Assembly (NCBI GenBank): GCA_013339895.1
Contig: JABACO010000005.1
Span: 3,789,314-3,853,313 of the forward strand
DNA length: 64,000 nt
Source of the DNA: Ephydatia muelleri
Taxonomy: Eukaryota; Porifera; Demospongiae; Spongillida; Spongillidae
Reading direction: 5' to 3'
The position numbers and the translations under genes are program-made. How positions within the stretch are numbered: the first letter of the stretch is position 1; each line of letters opens with the position of its first letter. Below, piece after piece: positions 1-11,500 of the stretch. Under the pieces are notes generated by a model. That model was not told where the DNA came from, made no database searches, and saw only the letters and a list, made by a program, of their open reading frames with translations.

Positions 1-448
1 TACCTTGGACCTGATTCAAATGCAAGGATACAGCAATGATGCAAGTGCCCAGACTTATGTTCACCGTCAGATCGCTCCAGCCTTTGCTGATTGTTCTTGG
101 TGGTTGGTGTGTCAGCTGCTCTGCATCTATGTGAAAAGCTGGGATCTGTCCACAGGAGGTAGGGAGAAGTGAGAGGAGGGGAGGGGAGGGAGAAAGGAGA
201 AGAGGAGGGATGGATGACTGTACACAACCATAGCAACTAACCGTGTTCTCAAGTGTGCTAATCCCTTCTCCATGCCCTCATGCTTCCTCTACCTGATAAC
301 TGGCCAAGTCCCTCCCATAGTGATCAGAGTTGTGTTCTTTCATTCATCCATGTGCAGTGCACACACATATAAACATACACATAGACCTAGGCAAATGACA
401 GCCCAAGACTGTTAACTGTACATTTGTGTTATACATGTATGTGCATAC

Positions 449-561
449 CTTCCTTGCCGCTCCAGGTTGGGAAATGGTGACATCTGGGAGGAAGATGTAA
501 GCCTTCTGAGGTGGCAGAAGGCTCACCCACCTGATGTTGCCATAGGAGTCTCTCAACTTGT
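449..561 (-). CDS. Internal exon of an unknown minus-strand gene (copy A)
   Basis: Reading the minus strand, an AG acceptor precedes base 561 and a GTATGC donor follows base 449. The 113-nt exon enters in phase 1 and leaves in phase 0. It encodes DKLRDSYGNIRWVSLLPP, then a segment with KAYIFLPDV and ending PGAARK. Length, phases and peptide are the same in copy B at 33014-33126, although the flanking intron differs: B has extra bases just upstream of the acceptor. This argues for a real exon. I do not recognise the family. No other exon of this gene was identified nearby. Confidence 0.5.
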
Positions 562-1239
562 CTAGACTGGGAGGAGGATTAGGGATAGTTTTGTGAATGC
601 TGGGGATAAGACTAGATTAGGGACATGGGATAAGGGATAAGGGGAGGAACATTAAGGGACACTGTAGGAGGCTATGAAAAGGGATTATACCGGTATAGAG
701 GAAGGGGGACTCACTTGTTGTTGATTGCTAGCTGGACTGCATGATGTCCTGTAGTGGTGACGACATCATAAGGGGAGTGGCCGTATTAGGCTATAGCTTA
801 CGAATCTCTTTGCAGTGGGATGTCGTAGTCCTATTGGCTATCTGACTTTCAGCTTCGTACATGTAGTCTAGTACTGGCTCTAAATAATGCACACCACCTG
901 TCAACCACCCTGCGCTGATCTACCCTTCGCTAACTTTTAGGCGTCTTCCGTGCGCATTTTTCATCGGTAGAGGATTTCCCTATTCCATGATCCAAAGCTA
1001 ATTGCGTTACAAGTATTGTTCGGTAATACTTCCTGCGTTGCAAATTTTATATACGCAATATCATGTACAGAATGTGCCATTATTCAGTTTGTGGTCGTCA
1101 TATCATTCTGGATCACATTTTAACTTGCTATCATACCTGGCTCAGACAGATAATTTTGTCTGAATGGTGGCCACTTCATATCTTGTACAGAGTACAGAAA
1201 TTTGGCAGTATAATAAAAAATAGTAGTGTGGGAACGAGC
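562..1239. other. No recognised gene (copy A)
   Basis: AT-rich intergenic or intronic DNA with G-rich purine runs (590-660). No supported exon. It aligns with 33127-33835 of copy B, where a 27-bp palindrome-containing insertion is present at 33613-33639. Confidence 0.6.
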
Positions 1240-1560
1240 AATGCGCAATTTATTAATTTTGGATGCAACTCTGCAGCTATGGCAGCTGAAGTTCGGGAGC
1301 ATGTGGTTAATGATCTTAAGTGTTCTTGGATGGATTTCCATACCCTTAGCAGTTGAGACTTACGGTTGCTGGGGTGCAAAAGCCCAGTCCACCATTTCTC
1401 GTCTAGCATCCCGTCTGGCCATTCAGTTGCAATGCAGCAAATCCAAGGCCATCACTACCATCTACTAACGCCTCAATATAACACTGATTAGAGCAAATGC
1501 CAGAGCTTTGCTTTCACGTTCAGGCTTTTTCAGGTCTGAGGGTGGAGTTTAACATTCAAG
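1240..1560 (+). mobile_element. Fragment of a non-LTR retroelement ORF C-terminus (copy A)
   Basis: Plus-strand translation gives LGWISIPLAVETYGCWGA, then SRLASRLAIQLQCSKSKA, a stop, and then LNITLIRANARALLSR-like residues. This matches the extreme C-terminus seen in invertebrate non-LTR ORFs that end in a CCHC knuckle and an endonuclease-like segment. A second fragment of the same protein type lies at 6855-7700, and the motif (I/V)RANAR recurs there. A stop codon at about 1466-1468 and frame breaks show it is dead. Family assignment is from memory of such proteins. Confidence 0.5.
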
Positions 1561-1664
1561 TGGTGTATATGTGTAATTGTATTGCTGTTCATAAGTGTTT
1601 GGATGCATATAATTATAAACAAAGCATCAAAATTTAAAAAATGGTGTTAAAATGCTACATGTAA

Positions 1665-2575
1665 TCAGTAACCAGTTGCACAACCTTTCAGTTCTATGAC
1701 TTTTGGTATTACTTTCTTTAAGTGCCCTATATATTTACAACACTTCTCCTTGTCAACAGTTCTCCAGAATGCTGCAATTCCATTGATGCATGAGCTCCTG
1801 CTTGCGGGTCTTTGGCGTAACAACTCTGCGTTGGTATTCTTTCAGCTCATACCAGAGATTTTCTATACGATTGATATCCGGAGATTCTGCTGGTGTTCTC
1901 CACCAATTGATCCCATTTGCATTCATCCATGCTGCAGCATACATAGATGTATGTTTCGGGTCATTATTTATCATCAACCAACCTGCATGTGACCGCCCGA
2001 ATACAGTGCATTGATCAAGGCAAGGATATCCACAAACAGCTCCTGTTTCATTATCCCATCAAAAATACATATGGCTTTGGGTCTATTCTTGCTGATCCCT
2101 GCCCAAACATGTACTTTGGTTGGATGTTTAGCCATGCATGCATGCAATATAAGAAATCAGGTTAATGCACGTGACATTCACGCATCCACATGTACATCCA
2201 CATGTATTATAACATTACCTTCAAACCTTGGCTTAGGTCAATCTTACGGCAGCAAAATCTCCTGTGATTTTCCAGCTGCACCGAGCCCATATTACATTGT
2301 CAAAAGTGTCGTTTACGTTCTGCGGTTGTTTCATCATCGCTTTGCATTTGTTGCTCGACAATGGCTATGACTTGTGGTCTAATCTTTGTCGGTCCACCCG
2401 AGCCATGCTTGCGACTGATGGTCTGAGTGTTCCTAAATCTCACAAGGAATTCGTTCACACACTTTCGTGTGCCCAGTAGGTTTCCTTCACGAAGTAGCTT
2501 CGCTATAGTTGGCGCTCGTTTTCCAGCCGCAAAGTGAAGAAGAATACGCTGCTTTTTATAGTTCAAGTATACCAT
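1665..2575 (-). mobile_element. Degenerate Tc1/mariner transposase (copy A)
   Basis: The minus strand begins (2575) with an N-terminal helix-turn-helix segment, including KQRILLHFAAGKRAPTIAKL and RKHGSGGPTKIRP. The middle frame has KHPTKVHVWAGISKNRPKA. The catalytic end has NDPKHTS (second Asp), WWRTPAESPDINRIENLW (the SPD..P.EN.W block with the Glu), and finishes HLKKVIPKVIELKGCATGY then stop. That is the full Tc1-family order in about 300 codons. Frameshifts and in-frame stops break it into pieces, and the first catalytic Asp region was not found. It is a dead element, and its terminal repeats were not located. Confidence 0.8.
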
Positions 2576-3489
2576 TCTATGCCCTAGCTTGAGTGCTATA
2601 GTCGATCGTCGTACCCAGCGTCACTTCTAATTTATAGTTTTACAAACAACGCTAACAAACGCGTTCCGTGCAAACCTGATGCGGCCGTGGTTCAATTGCA
2701 ATCCAATTAAAAAAAAATCATATCCAGAAATGCGCAAAGGGAATTGACAATTGCTACGGTTTGTACATTCGCGTATACTTCCGGATAACTCCCATAGAAA
2801 ATGAACGGCTGTTTATAAACTTGATTGTTAATTAATAACGTAATAGGGTACAACTGTTGTGGCTATCAACATTGCTTCATGTACGTACGATCTTGATTTA
2901 GCTGAACAAAAAAAAACTACTTTGTATTGAAAATTGTTGTGAAAACAGCACTTTCCATAGAGATGTATGGAAAATCAATATTTGCACACCTAATTAATGT
3001 ATTCTGCAGCTCATAATTCTTACACCAGTTTAGGTTCAGATTTTGTGGGCCCCCAGAATAAGAGATCATGCAGTTGTATTATCTTTAGAGGTATTTTTAA
3101 AAATTTACCTATTATAGATTTTGGCCATTTGAATTTTAAATTGTTTTGTGTCACAAGACTAGGATTCAATTAGCGCCATGTTGTTGAGTATTTTTAATGT
3201 GGCTTCCATGGATACGGATATATGGCTAATTGTAGGGTGTGTAACCGGTTATCAGGTTATTCAGGTTATTCGAATATTCGCAAAAACCTATCCGTTCGAA
3301 TAGCATTTTAGCATTACTCGGAAAAATCGATTAGTGAATTTAATCTATTCGAAATAACCGGTTTATATTTCTCCATTCGGAGGTACTTAGGTATTCGTCG
3401 CCCATTATTCCAGAGATAATATATATATTATCTCTGATTATTCGAATACCGTTTTATCCTAATATCCGGATATGATTTTCAACAGCATA
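2576..3489. other. AT-rich spacer with CCGGTTAT / TTCGAATA repeats (copy A)
   Basis: No gene seen. At 3240-3400 the words ACCGGTTAT, GGTTATTCG and TTCGAATA recur in both orientations. A perfect 26-bp palindrome (CAGAGATAATATA and its complement) lies at 3411-3436. Conserved in copy B (35017-35929). Confidence 0.5.
3411..3436. repeat. Perfect 26-bp palindrome (copy A)
   Basis: CAGAGATAATATA is followed directly by its reverse complement. Flanking ATTATTC / ATTATTCG words make a short direct repeat. The same CAGAGATAAT stem forms a 22-bp palindrome in copy B at 33613-33634. Confidence 0.8.
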
Positions 3490-4561
3490 ATTATAGAGTT
3501 TGCCTTTCCTCGATCTTCGAAGTGTCGTTCCCGACCGATAGAAAGTTTGAATTCAAGCTAGAAATTAAAGGTAACAGAAGGTACTAACTAGTTCTCGTAT
3601 GTTCTTGTAGCCACGATTTTATTTACCAGCGATACTTACTGTTGAAGTTTATCGTGAATTGCGGTACATGTATTATTATTTCATTCTTTTAGGAGGAGGC
3701 GCCACATTTTGTAGAGCTGCAATCAGTAAGTGCTCCTTAACAATGAGCAACAAAGGATCTGGTACCAAATGGTACATCCTTTGCATGAATGGATTTGGCT
3801 TCTTTCTCACCCCATGAGACCGAATCCAATATGTGTTTGCCATGCCAATACGCTATTTGAGCATATTTTATTCTTAGTTAAACCTGGAGGGTCTTGTGTA
3901 TATGGTTGCCAACTAACACTTATTTGTATAAATAAACGTTTGTGGGTGAGTGGCTCATCATGTCATTGCCTGCCGGTGTTAATTGCACAGACTGAGTGCA
4001 AATCGTCTGCAAACTCTCTGCACTTGTATGAACTCCTTTTTCCCCTTCTTTCTCTAGCCTCCGTCAAGAAGCGGCCATACACTCTGGTTTACCTTCATTA
4101 CGTGGATCCCCATACAATACTGCCCCTTTTATTCATAAAAACTCACGTCTAGATCACAGGTTTAAAAAAAATCGTGGCTAGTTCTGTGTGTTGTATATGT
4201 GTTTCCCCATGTGTGCTGATAAGCTTTATTCTCGCCAAACGTTTTCTATCGGTTAGTTCCTCCACTACGCACGCTTAAAGTAACTCTCTCTTTTCCCGCC
4301 AAAGACACATGGGTGTGAAAACGGGCTGCGCATATCACTGATAATAATGCTTGTACTTGCGCGTCGATGGTTTTGTTTACAGATATGTTACAGCATTTGC
4401 AGATGCTATTTATTTTTACTAAATGTCTCAAAGTAAGTATGATTTGTGGTTCGCAAAACATGAACAGTATAATGAGATATGATATTACTTTTGGTTTTGG
4501 TTCTTTGTAAATTACGGTATTGTCTAATTATCAACTTATTGTCCAGCCGCAAACGTCCGTG
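3490..4561 (-). mobile_element. Internally deleted, one-ended relative of the B-only CAC-ended DNA transposon (copy A)
   Basis: The right end (4546-4561) is GCCGCAAACGTCCGTG, the complement of the left terminal repeat of the intact insertion at 57776-59746. Sequence from about 3499 inward matches that element in inverse orientation, including CGATAGAAAGTTTGAATTC and GGAGGCGCCACATTTTG. The central part, with the RING-like coding fragment of the B insertion, is missing. No matching left terminal repeat is visible. Present at the same site in copy B (35930-36994), so it predates the duplication or allele split. Confidence 0.7.
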
Positions 4562-5212
4562 GGCGATCAAGATGTTGGTAAGTGCAGTGCGATATAGTAG
4601 TTATAACTTATTAAATACAGTAAGATACTAATAGCATCCAACCGCTCGGTTCACCTGATCCTGCTCGCGCATCTCTACCCATCAGGTCGTCTTCTTTGCG
4701 ATAGCATATGCATGTGGACAGTGGACTGTACTCTCTCAAGGTATGTGCGCCAAACTGATCTGATATCCCTGTAGTTGTTTCGTTTGCCAATAGGCCGCGT
4801 GATGCATTTCGAATATTCCCGTAAAGCCTGTGCACCATCAAAGCGGATCGTGTATTTATTTACATTGAGTGGCATGTACGTTTGGCAGATTTCGTTATGG
4901 TCACATGACACATGAAAAAAGCCGACCAAATATTCATACGATCACAATTCACTTATTAGTGTGGTAACAGTGAAATTAAAGGCAATGACTCGCTGTACTT
5001 TTTCACAGTTCCAAGCTGTTCCAAGCCTCCCCTGTAACATGCAGTAAAAATATTTTTAGTTTCATGAACAGTGGGGCAGGCTACCGGCTCCAGTGGCCCT
5101 GCAATATACCGGAACATATAGATGTATTAATTTGGCATATACTGGTAGACATAATGGGGTGACTCAAAAATCCAATTTCTACTGCAATTTTTCCTTTTCT
5201 CACAATTATCAG
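4562..5212. other. Upstream of the receptor Ig exon; first exon(s) not identified (copy A)
   Basis: No signal-peptide exon could be supported here. One candidate is a short plus-strand piece at about 5070-5147, reading ALQYTGTYRCINLAYT. It has a Y-x-C pattern like the end of an Ig domain and stops before a weak GTAGAC donor in the phase (1) the next exon needs. It is conserved in B at about 37503-37580. Whether it is an exon is uncertain. Confidence 0.3.
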
Positions 5213-5581
5213 GGCAGTCACTTCCCTGTGTATCAAATGGCCAGTCCTGTTCAGACCAGCTATGTCCAAACACTGCAGTACAGTTGACTTGTAACATTCC
5301 CAATAACAAACTTGGGAGTGCCACACAATGGATGACATCATCTCCAAACTGTACTCTGGAATTGGAACAACGTGCTGTCTTCAACTGTAGTGGCCAATCC
5401 TCACCACCTCCTCCATGCCCTCCTTTTACAGCAGTAAATGCAGAAGTGACTAGCCCTAATGTCCCATGCAATACTTCCACACTCTCATTTATGATGTCAC
5501 CTAACCTGAATGGAACCTTAATAACATGTGCTACAGCAACAGTAGCTGACATCATTGGATCCATCACACTGAATTCTGTAG
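5213..5581 (+). CDS. Exon: Ig-like domain (copy A)
   Basis: The acceptor CACAATTATCAG precedes it and the donor GTAAGATG follows; phases are 1 in and 1 out. The peptide runs QSLPCVSNGQSCSDQL, then CPNTAVQLTCNIPNN, an invariant-type Trp (TQWMTSS), several N-glycosylation sequons (NCT, NCS, NTS) and a closing LITCATATV strand. Cys-x-Trp-x-Cys spacing and beta-strand-like alternation suggest an Ig fold rich in extra cysteines. The copy B exon is one codon shorter. Confidence 0.65.
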
Positions 5582-8500
5582 GTAAGATGACCGTATAGTG
5601 CTTGTGGCTCATCCACGCAAGCTAGATAACCAATTTGTTCACTTGTGGATTAACCTGGTCCCATTACATGTATGTACTCACACGAGTTAGACACACTATG
5701 ACATTTCTATGCAGTTCCCCATCACTTTCATGCATGTGCACAGCTCTTACACGTGTGCATGCATATTCACATTGTTGTGAGAACGGCATCTTTCATTCAG
5801 GGGTCGTGGGTGGTATGAAGATAAAATAATGTGTTATGGTAGCTTCATGTGAGGCCAGGTCATGTGAGGCCAGGTCATGTGAGGCCGGGTCATGTGAGGC
5901 CGGGTCATGTGAGGCCGGGTCATGTGAGGCCAGGTCATGTGAGGCCAGGTCATGTGAGGCCAGGTCATGTGAGGCCAGGTCATGTGAGGCCAGGTCATGT
6001 GAGGCCAGGTCATGTGAGGCCAGGTCATGTGAGGCCAGGTCATGTGAGGCCAGGTCATGTGAGGCCAGGTCATGTGAGGCCAGGTCATGTGAGGCCAGGT
6101 CATGTGAGGCCAGGTCATGTGAGGCCAGGTCATGTGAGGCCAGGTCATGTGAGGCCAGGTCATGTGAGGCCAGGTCATGTGAGGCCAGGTCATGTGAGGC
6201 CAGGTCATGTGAGGCCAGGTCTTGTGAGGCCAGGTCATGTGAGGCCAGGTCATGTGAGGCCAGGTCATGTGAGGCCAGGTCATGTGAGGCCAGGTCATGT
6301 GAGGCCAGGTCATGTGAGGCCAGGTCATGTGAGGCCAGGTCATGTGAGGCCAGGTCAGTTTCCCAATCGCCCCATTTTGAGATCTTAGGGTGCCCAATAG
6401 CTTGAACATTACATATATGTGCAAACGTTTTTGCCTCGAAATGTCTCGAAGCTCGTAAACTTTTGCTCCGCTTGATTGATGTTGCTGCCACAGACCCACA
6501 AGTGGCTTTTACTTTACTATGTTTGTGTGGTAGTTTTTGCAAGTTAAGTTACTTGGCTCTCTAAACTCCAACTAATTTGGTTTTAGATGCTTTCAAGCTT
6601 TTTGATGATGACGTCCACCACTGTTTCATGGACTATATAGGTTTCACAACTTCTGATGAGGCATCAGGTGTCAGGCCCAACTTGGCCTCAACAGGCGTAG
6701 TCTAGGGTTACTCGCTGTCCCTTCACTCCAGCTCAGCATCTATTGCCTTCTTCTGTACTTCTGGTGATTTTGATTCTGATGACATACACCTTACAAATGC
6801 CTTGACCACTTCAATGCTCATGTTTCCCTAATCAACAAACACTCTGTTAATTCAGTGGTCTCCTCACCTCTCAGTCAGAAGCTCTTATCTTCAAAAGTGG
6901 AGAACTATACCTTTCAAGATATTTTGACCAATCCTCACCTGCCAACAAGGCTCAGTTTCAGCCCCCCACGAGCGACATCCTGGCTACCAGTTATTCCCTC
7001 CACATCCCTCGGTCTACATCTTGACCCAATTGAATTGTGGGTAGCTATCATGTGGTGGATAAGTCTAGATACCTCCCAGGGCTCTCAGTGTGCTTTCTGT
7101 CCTGCCCATACTCTGGACCCTCTTGGACACCACGCTTTCACCTACAAATGGGGGGGTGTCTCATGCCATAATGCACTCATGGACACCCTATAGTGCACTT
7201 CCTCAACCATGCGCATGTTTCTGTAAAAGTTGATGCTGGAGTTGGGCTTTTTCCTGGCCATTCACAGTCACGACCTGTTGACATTCTGGTGCAGAATTGG
7301 GACCTTGGATGGACCATGTCCCTAGACATCTCCTTTGTCTCACCGCTGAATTCTTCAACTTTACCTGAAGCGGACAGGAGCAATGGTTGGTGCAGTCCTT
7401 GAGGTGATGGAGAGCAGAAAACACAAGGCCAATGATGGAAAGTGCTTATAGCTCTAGGGTGGGTCTCAACCCCCATAGCAGCTGACTCCTATGGGGCTTG
7501 GGGCAGAGAGGCTTTCATTTTTCTGGCATAACTCACAGCTAGGCTTGCGATCCATAAGTCACTGCCCAAGTCGAGGGCATCTTTCAACATGTTTTTCTAA
7601 CTTAAGCATTTGCTTAATAAGAGCAAATGCCAGACCCATCCTCTTAAGGGGTATAGAACCTAACCATGTGCATGTAGTTGTTAGTATTTTAATGTAGTTG
7701 GACTGTAGGCTTCACTTTGATTATTTATAATAAAATTAATAGTATTGTGTGTACTTATGTTATACATCTTTTGTTACAACTATTAATAACATCCTATATA
7801 CAATATATTAATGTAAGACAAATTATCGTTAACAAATTATGGTTCTCTCAAATAAATTTCTTCAGAAAGAGAGTTTACAATGCATACCTGTCTCAATTCC
7901 CAAATGCATTTATTAATTGCTTGGAAACATCATAGATGCATGACATACACACATCTAATGACTGACGTCGTCGTCGGAAATTTGGATTACGTCTAGTTAA
8001 CCAGCGGGTATTAGTTCTGTCATAATACACAATTGCATGACAAATGTGTGTATACATGTATTTCTGTTTGCACATTATTTATCTTATGCATGCACAAAAT
8101 GTATCATCATAATTGCCTGCACATGTCCTGCATGTATTTCTTTGTGTCATTGCACTGGCAACATTTGCCTAATTTGGTGTCCGAATATAACTATAAAATA
8201 TATCGGTAGCTCTCCTTATCAGTTGTCAGTTAATGTTTTCGATCCGGGGTTTACCAAGTGATTAATCCTGAATAGTAAAAGCTTTCATTACTAGCAAATA
8301 AACTATCAGTGGAAGATTACCAATTGCCATCTTTGTTTATCTACCTTTGCCTAAGAGATGTACTGCATTTTATAACACAAATATATTTTAGTTCATTATT
8401 ATATCAGCGATAATCTATCTCATAATTTTGAGAAATACTGCGTGTGCATATATTAACTTTGGTTAGCACAAAAATTTAATTCAAACCTTCATATATATTA

Positions 8501-11500
8501 TGTACTTTGCAAACGTTTTGGATGTAAACCTTCATAAAAGATATCCTCAAATTGTAAGTGCCAAATAGGTTGGCAGTTTGCTCTTACAATTAGTAGAATT
8601 TTTTAATCTGTATATTCCAAAGAATTTCGACACCACAAATGTACGGGTTAACCCCTAACTTTTGGGGTGAACCCTCAAGACATTAATATACTAGGGATGA
8701 TTTCAACACTATCACTATATTTATAAATTAGAAGTATTCCTGTTCAATGAATCAATGCACACCATCATCTATCAGTACATTTTGCTGCTTGATTTTTCAG
8801 TTGCTCCTAGTGCCCCACACTTATCAGTAAGTGCTAAACTAAATGGACTGGAAGTGAGCTGCTCTTCTGGAGATCAGGATACCTACTGTAACGTCACCAG
8901 CTGCTAAATAATACTAAGGGCTATGGAGTCGGTGGTTGCAACAAATGCAGTGTATAATAACAAATGATTAATATCATAACCTCAGCCCGCCAGGTTCCAT
9001 ATACACTATAGATTGATGAAATCATTACTAAACATACCTTGTGGATTCAGATTTAGTGGATTCAATTATTATTGCCTCACTGCTTACACCAGCTTTTGTT
9101 GATTCATAATTGCGCATACTGTTTTACCCTCTAGATTTCACATTAAAATGGCATAAAGGTATTTTGAGTGCATTTAAAGGCTGATAGTTAGTAACTATAA
9201 AGTGTGCCGATGGATAAATGCATCAGAGCCTTAAGACACGTAGCCGATCTGCGTGTGTCAACAGAGAGAGGGATTAAGAGGTTGTTACCTTTGCAGATAT
9301 CGTGCCTGTGCTCACATTGTACCATCACACATGATGTCTCTCCATGTGACCCCACCTGCAGGTACCAGAATATTACTCGTAAAACATGTGCTTTAAAATG
9401 CGTTCGGCATCTAAGTTGTTATGCGCATGTACATGTAGGCTCCCCTCCCACATTCTTAATTAGCTCTCTCCTCCCACATTCTTAGTTAGCTCTCTCCTCC
9501 CACACTCATCCACCCCCAATTAAATAATCTCAAACCCAGTGCCAATGGCCACCCAATAGCCCCCCCCCCCCCCCCCCCCCCCCGAAGCATAGCCTCTGCT
9601 GTGCACCTGCATGTATGGCCCACTCTCTCCCCACCTCCATACACACACATGCACCCTCACCTAAAACATGGCTTCTTAGATAATGCAGCATGTTGGCAAC
9701 CCCATGGCAACCCCATGGTGGGAGAGGTTACTATGTGCAAATCTCTACAGCCAGTCATGTTGAAACAATTTGAATGGTACAGTGAAGTTAGACTGACGAT
9801 GATGCCTTCCCTACCAACCCTGTTGTGTATTCCTGATCTTGTTGCATTGTGAATGCAACAATAAAAGTGCACACGTGTGTGAGGAAAGTTGATGCATGTG
9901 AGTATAGATTATAGATTCATGATGTATACAAATGTTACGAAATACACTGTTTGATTACATGCACACACAAACACACATGCACGTACACATTTGTATGGCC
10001 CATCATGAGCACAGATGGCCCATGGACCACACATGACCCATGGACCACACTTGACCCATGGACCTTGGACCACACTTGAGCACACATGACCCATGGACCG
10101 CACATGACCCATGGACCTTGGACCACACTTGAGCACACATGACCCATGGACCATGGACCACACATGACCACACATGACCCATGGACCACACATGATCACA
10201 CATGACCCATGGACCACACATGACCCATGGACCACACTTGACCCATGGACCACACATGACCACACATGACCCATGGACCACACATGACCATCTATTTGTA
10301 TGCTATATGCTCAATTGTGGTTTGATTTGCAATAGCAAACAAGAACTTTTGCATTTCACCCAGATGTAACATGACACACACACGCATGAGGTTGGACAGC
10401 ATTTGTAACCATACATGTACATGTACAGTAGCTGCTTACAACATACATGTTAGTACTACATATACTAAGTACATGTAGGTACTATACATACATGTAGGTA
10501 CTACATACATGTAGGTACTACATACATGTAGGTACTAAGTACATGTAGGTACTATACATACATGTAGGTACTACATACATGTAGGTACTACATACATACA
10601 GGTACTAAGTACATGTAGGTACTATGTAAACTGAAGGGGTGTTCGTAGTGTGTTGTTATAGAATGCATACAATGGAAGGGAAGGTAAGTATGAGGGCTGT
10701 GGTGGTTGAGAGGGTTGAGTAAGTGGGAGGGGTGCAACAGCTACTGTCCTCCTCCCCCTGCTAACTACAGGCTTCGTCATGTGGGTATATAAGTCAAAGA
10801 TTACAATGTTTTATTACTAAACTAGTAAAAATTAATAATTATTATTATATGTAAGGTTCACTTGGATCCAGATTCCAATGATTATTTCTTGTCCACTTGC
10901 ACCAGCATTTGACTTCTACACTATAATTTTTTTTTTGAAATCTTGAAAAAACATGCACTTGTTCTCTTTTCATAGAAATGATCGATAGTAATCAAAAGTG
11001 GTCCTGGATCGATGAGGTTCCACTCTTGCCAGAGATTTGAACATACATGTAGTTAAAACTTATGACTTGAGCTTCATTAGTCACGGAGGATATGGTGATT
11101 GGAAAGATGCCAGTTTGCTCTTTTGCTATCATATGGAACCAACAAATGCTTCTCAGTTTCAGGAAATGCGCTAGACCCTCTAGTTAAAGGGGTATGGGCC
11201 ACACCCCTCTCCCCATTGGCCTAACCAATTTTCTAGTGCTTCCAACGGGCCTGTTGTAGGATCGGACACACTGTTTTACCTTGACAGTTGTGGGCAGAAA
11301 GTTAGTAACCAGGAAATTTAAACCCCTGGGTGTGGCCAATGTATAAATGCTTTGAGTGTTAAGACATATAGCCTATAGAATGAAATGCCCTGCATAGTGA
11401 TGTGTGGTCATTTACGCCGTGTAATTATGGGGTTGATAAAGAAGTTGTGGCCTAATAAGGACATGTAGGTTAAGTAATATAAAAGCCCTGGGTAGCCAAA

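Larger units (their letters stand above)
5582..8800. other. First long intron: 15-bp minisatellite, non-LTR fragment and AT-rich filler (copy A)
   Basis: Between the Ig exon and the truncated FN3 exon. It holds the minisatellite (5846-6357) and the retroelement fragment (6855-7700). No other coding sequence is supported in 6358-6854 or 7700-8800. A GGGTTAACCCC hairpin with one mismatched base lies at 8645-8674. Confidence 0.6.

Noticed and set aside
3730-4152. 140-codon plus-strand open frame
   Set aside because: Lies antisense inside a degenerate DNA transposon; in copy B it is split by a small deletion.
5127-5612. 161-codon minus-strand frame over the Ig exon
   Set aside because: Shadow of the plus-strand exon, which has proper splice sites and phases; broken in copy B.
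5846-6357. CRISPR-like array
   Set aside because: 15-bp units directly abut with no unique spacers, in a eukaryotic intron.
5793-6542. Long open frames of 179-249 codons (LASHD, MTWPH, CEARS, RPGHV repeats), also in copy B at 38223-38836
   Set aside because: They exist in several frames on both strands only because a 15-bp repeat has no stop; no other coding signal.
8645-8674. Telomere-like TTAACCC words
   Set aside because: Only one short hairpin, not a tandem array.
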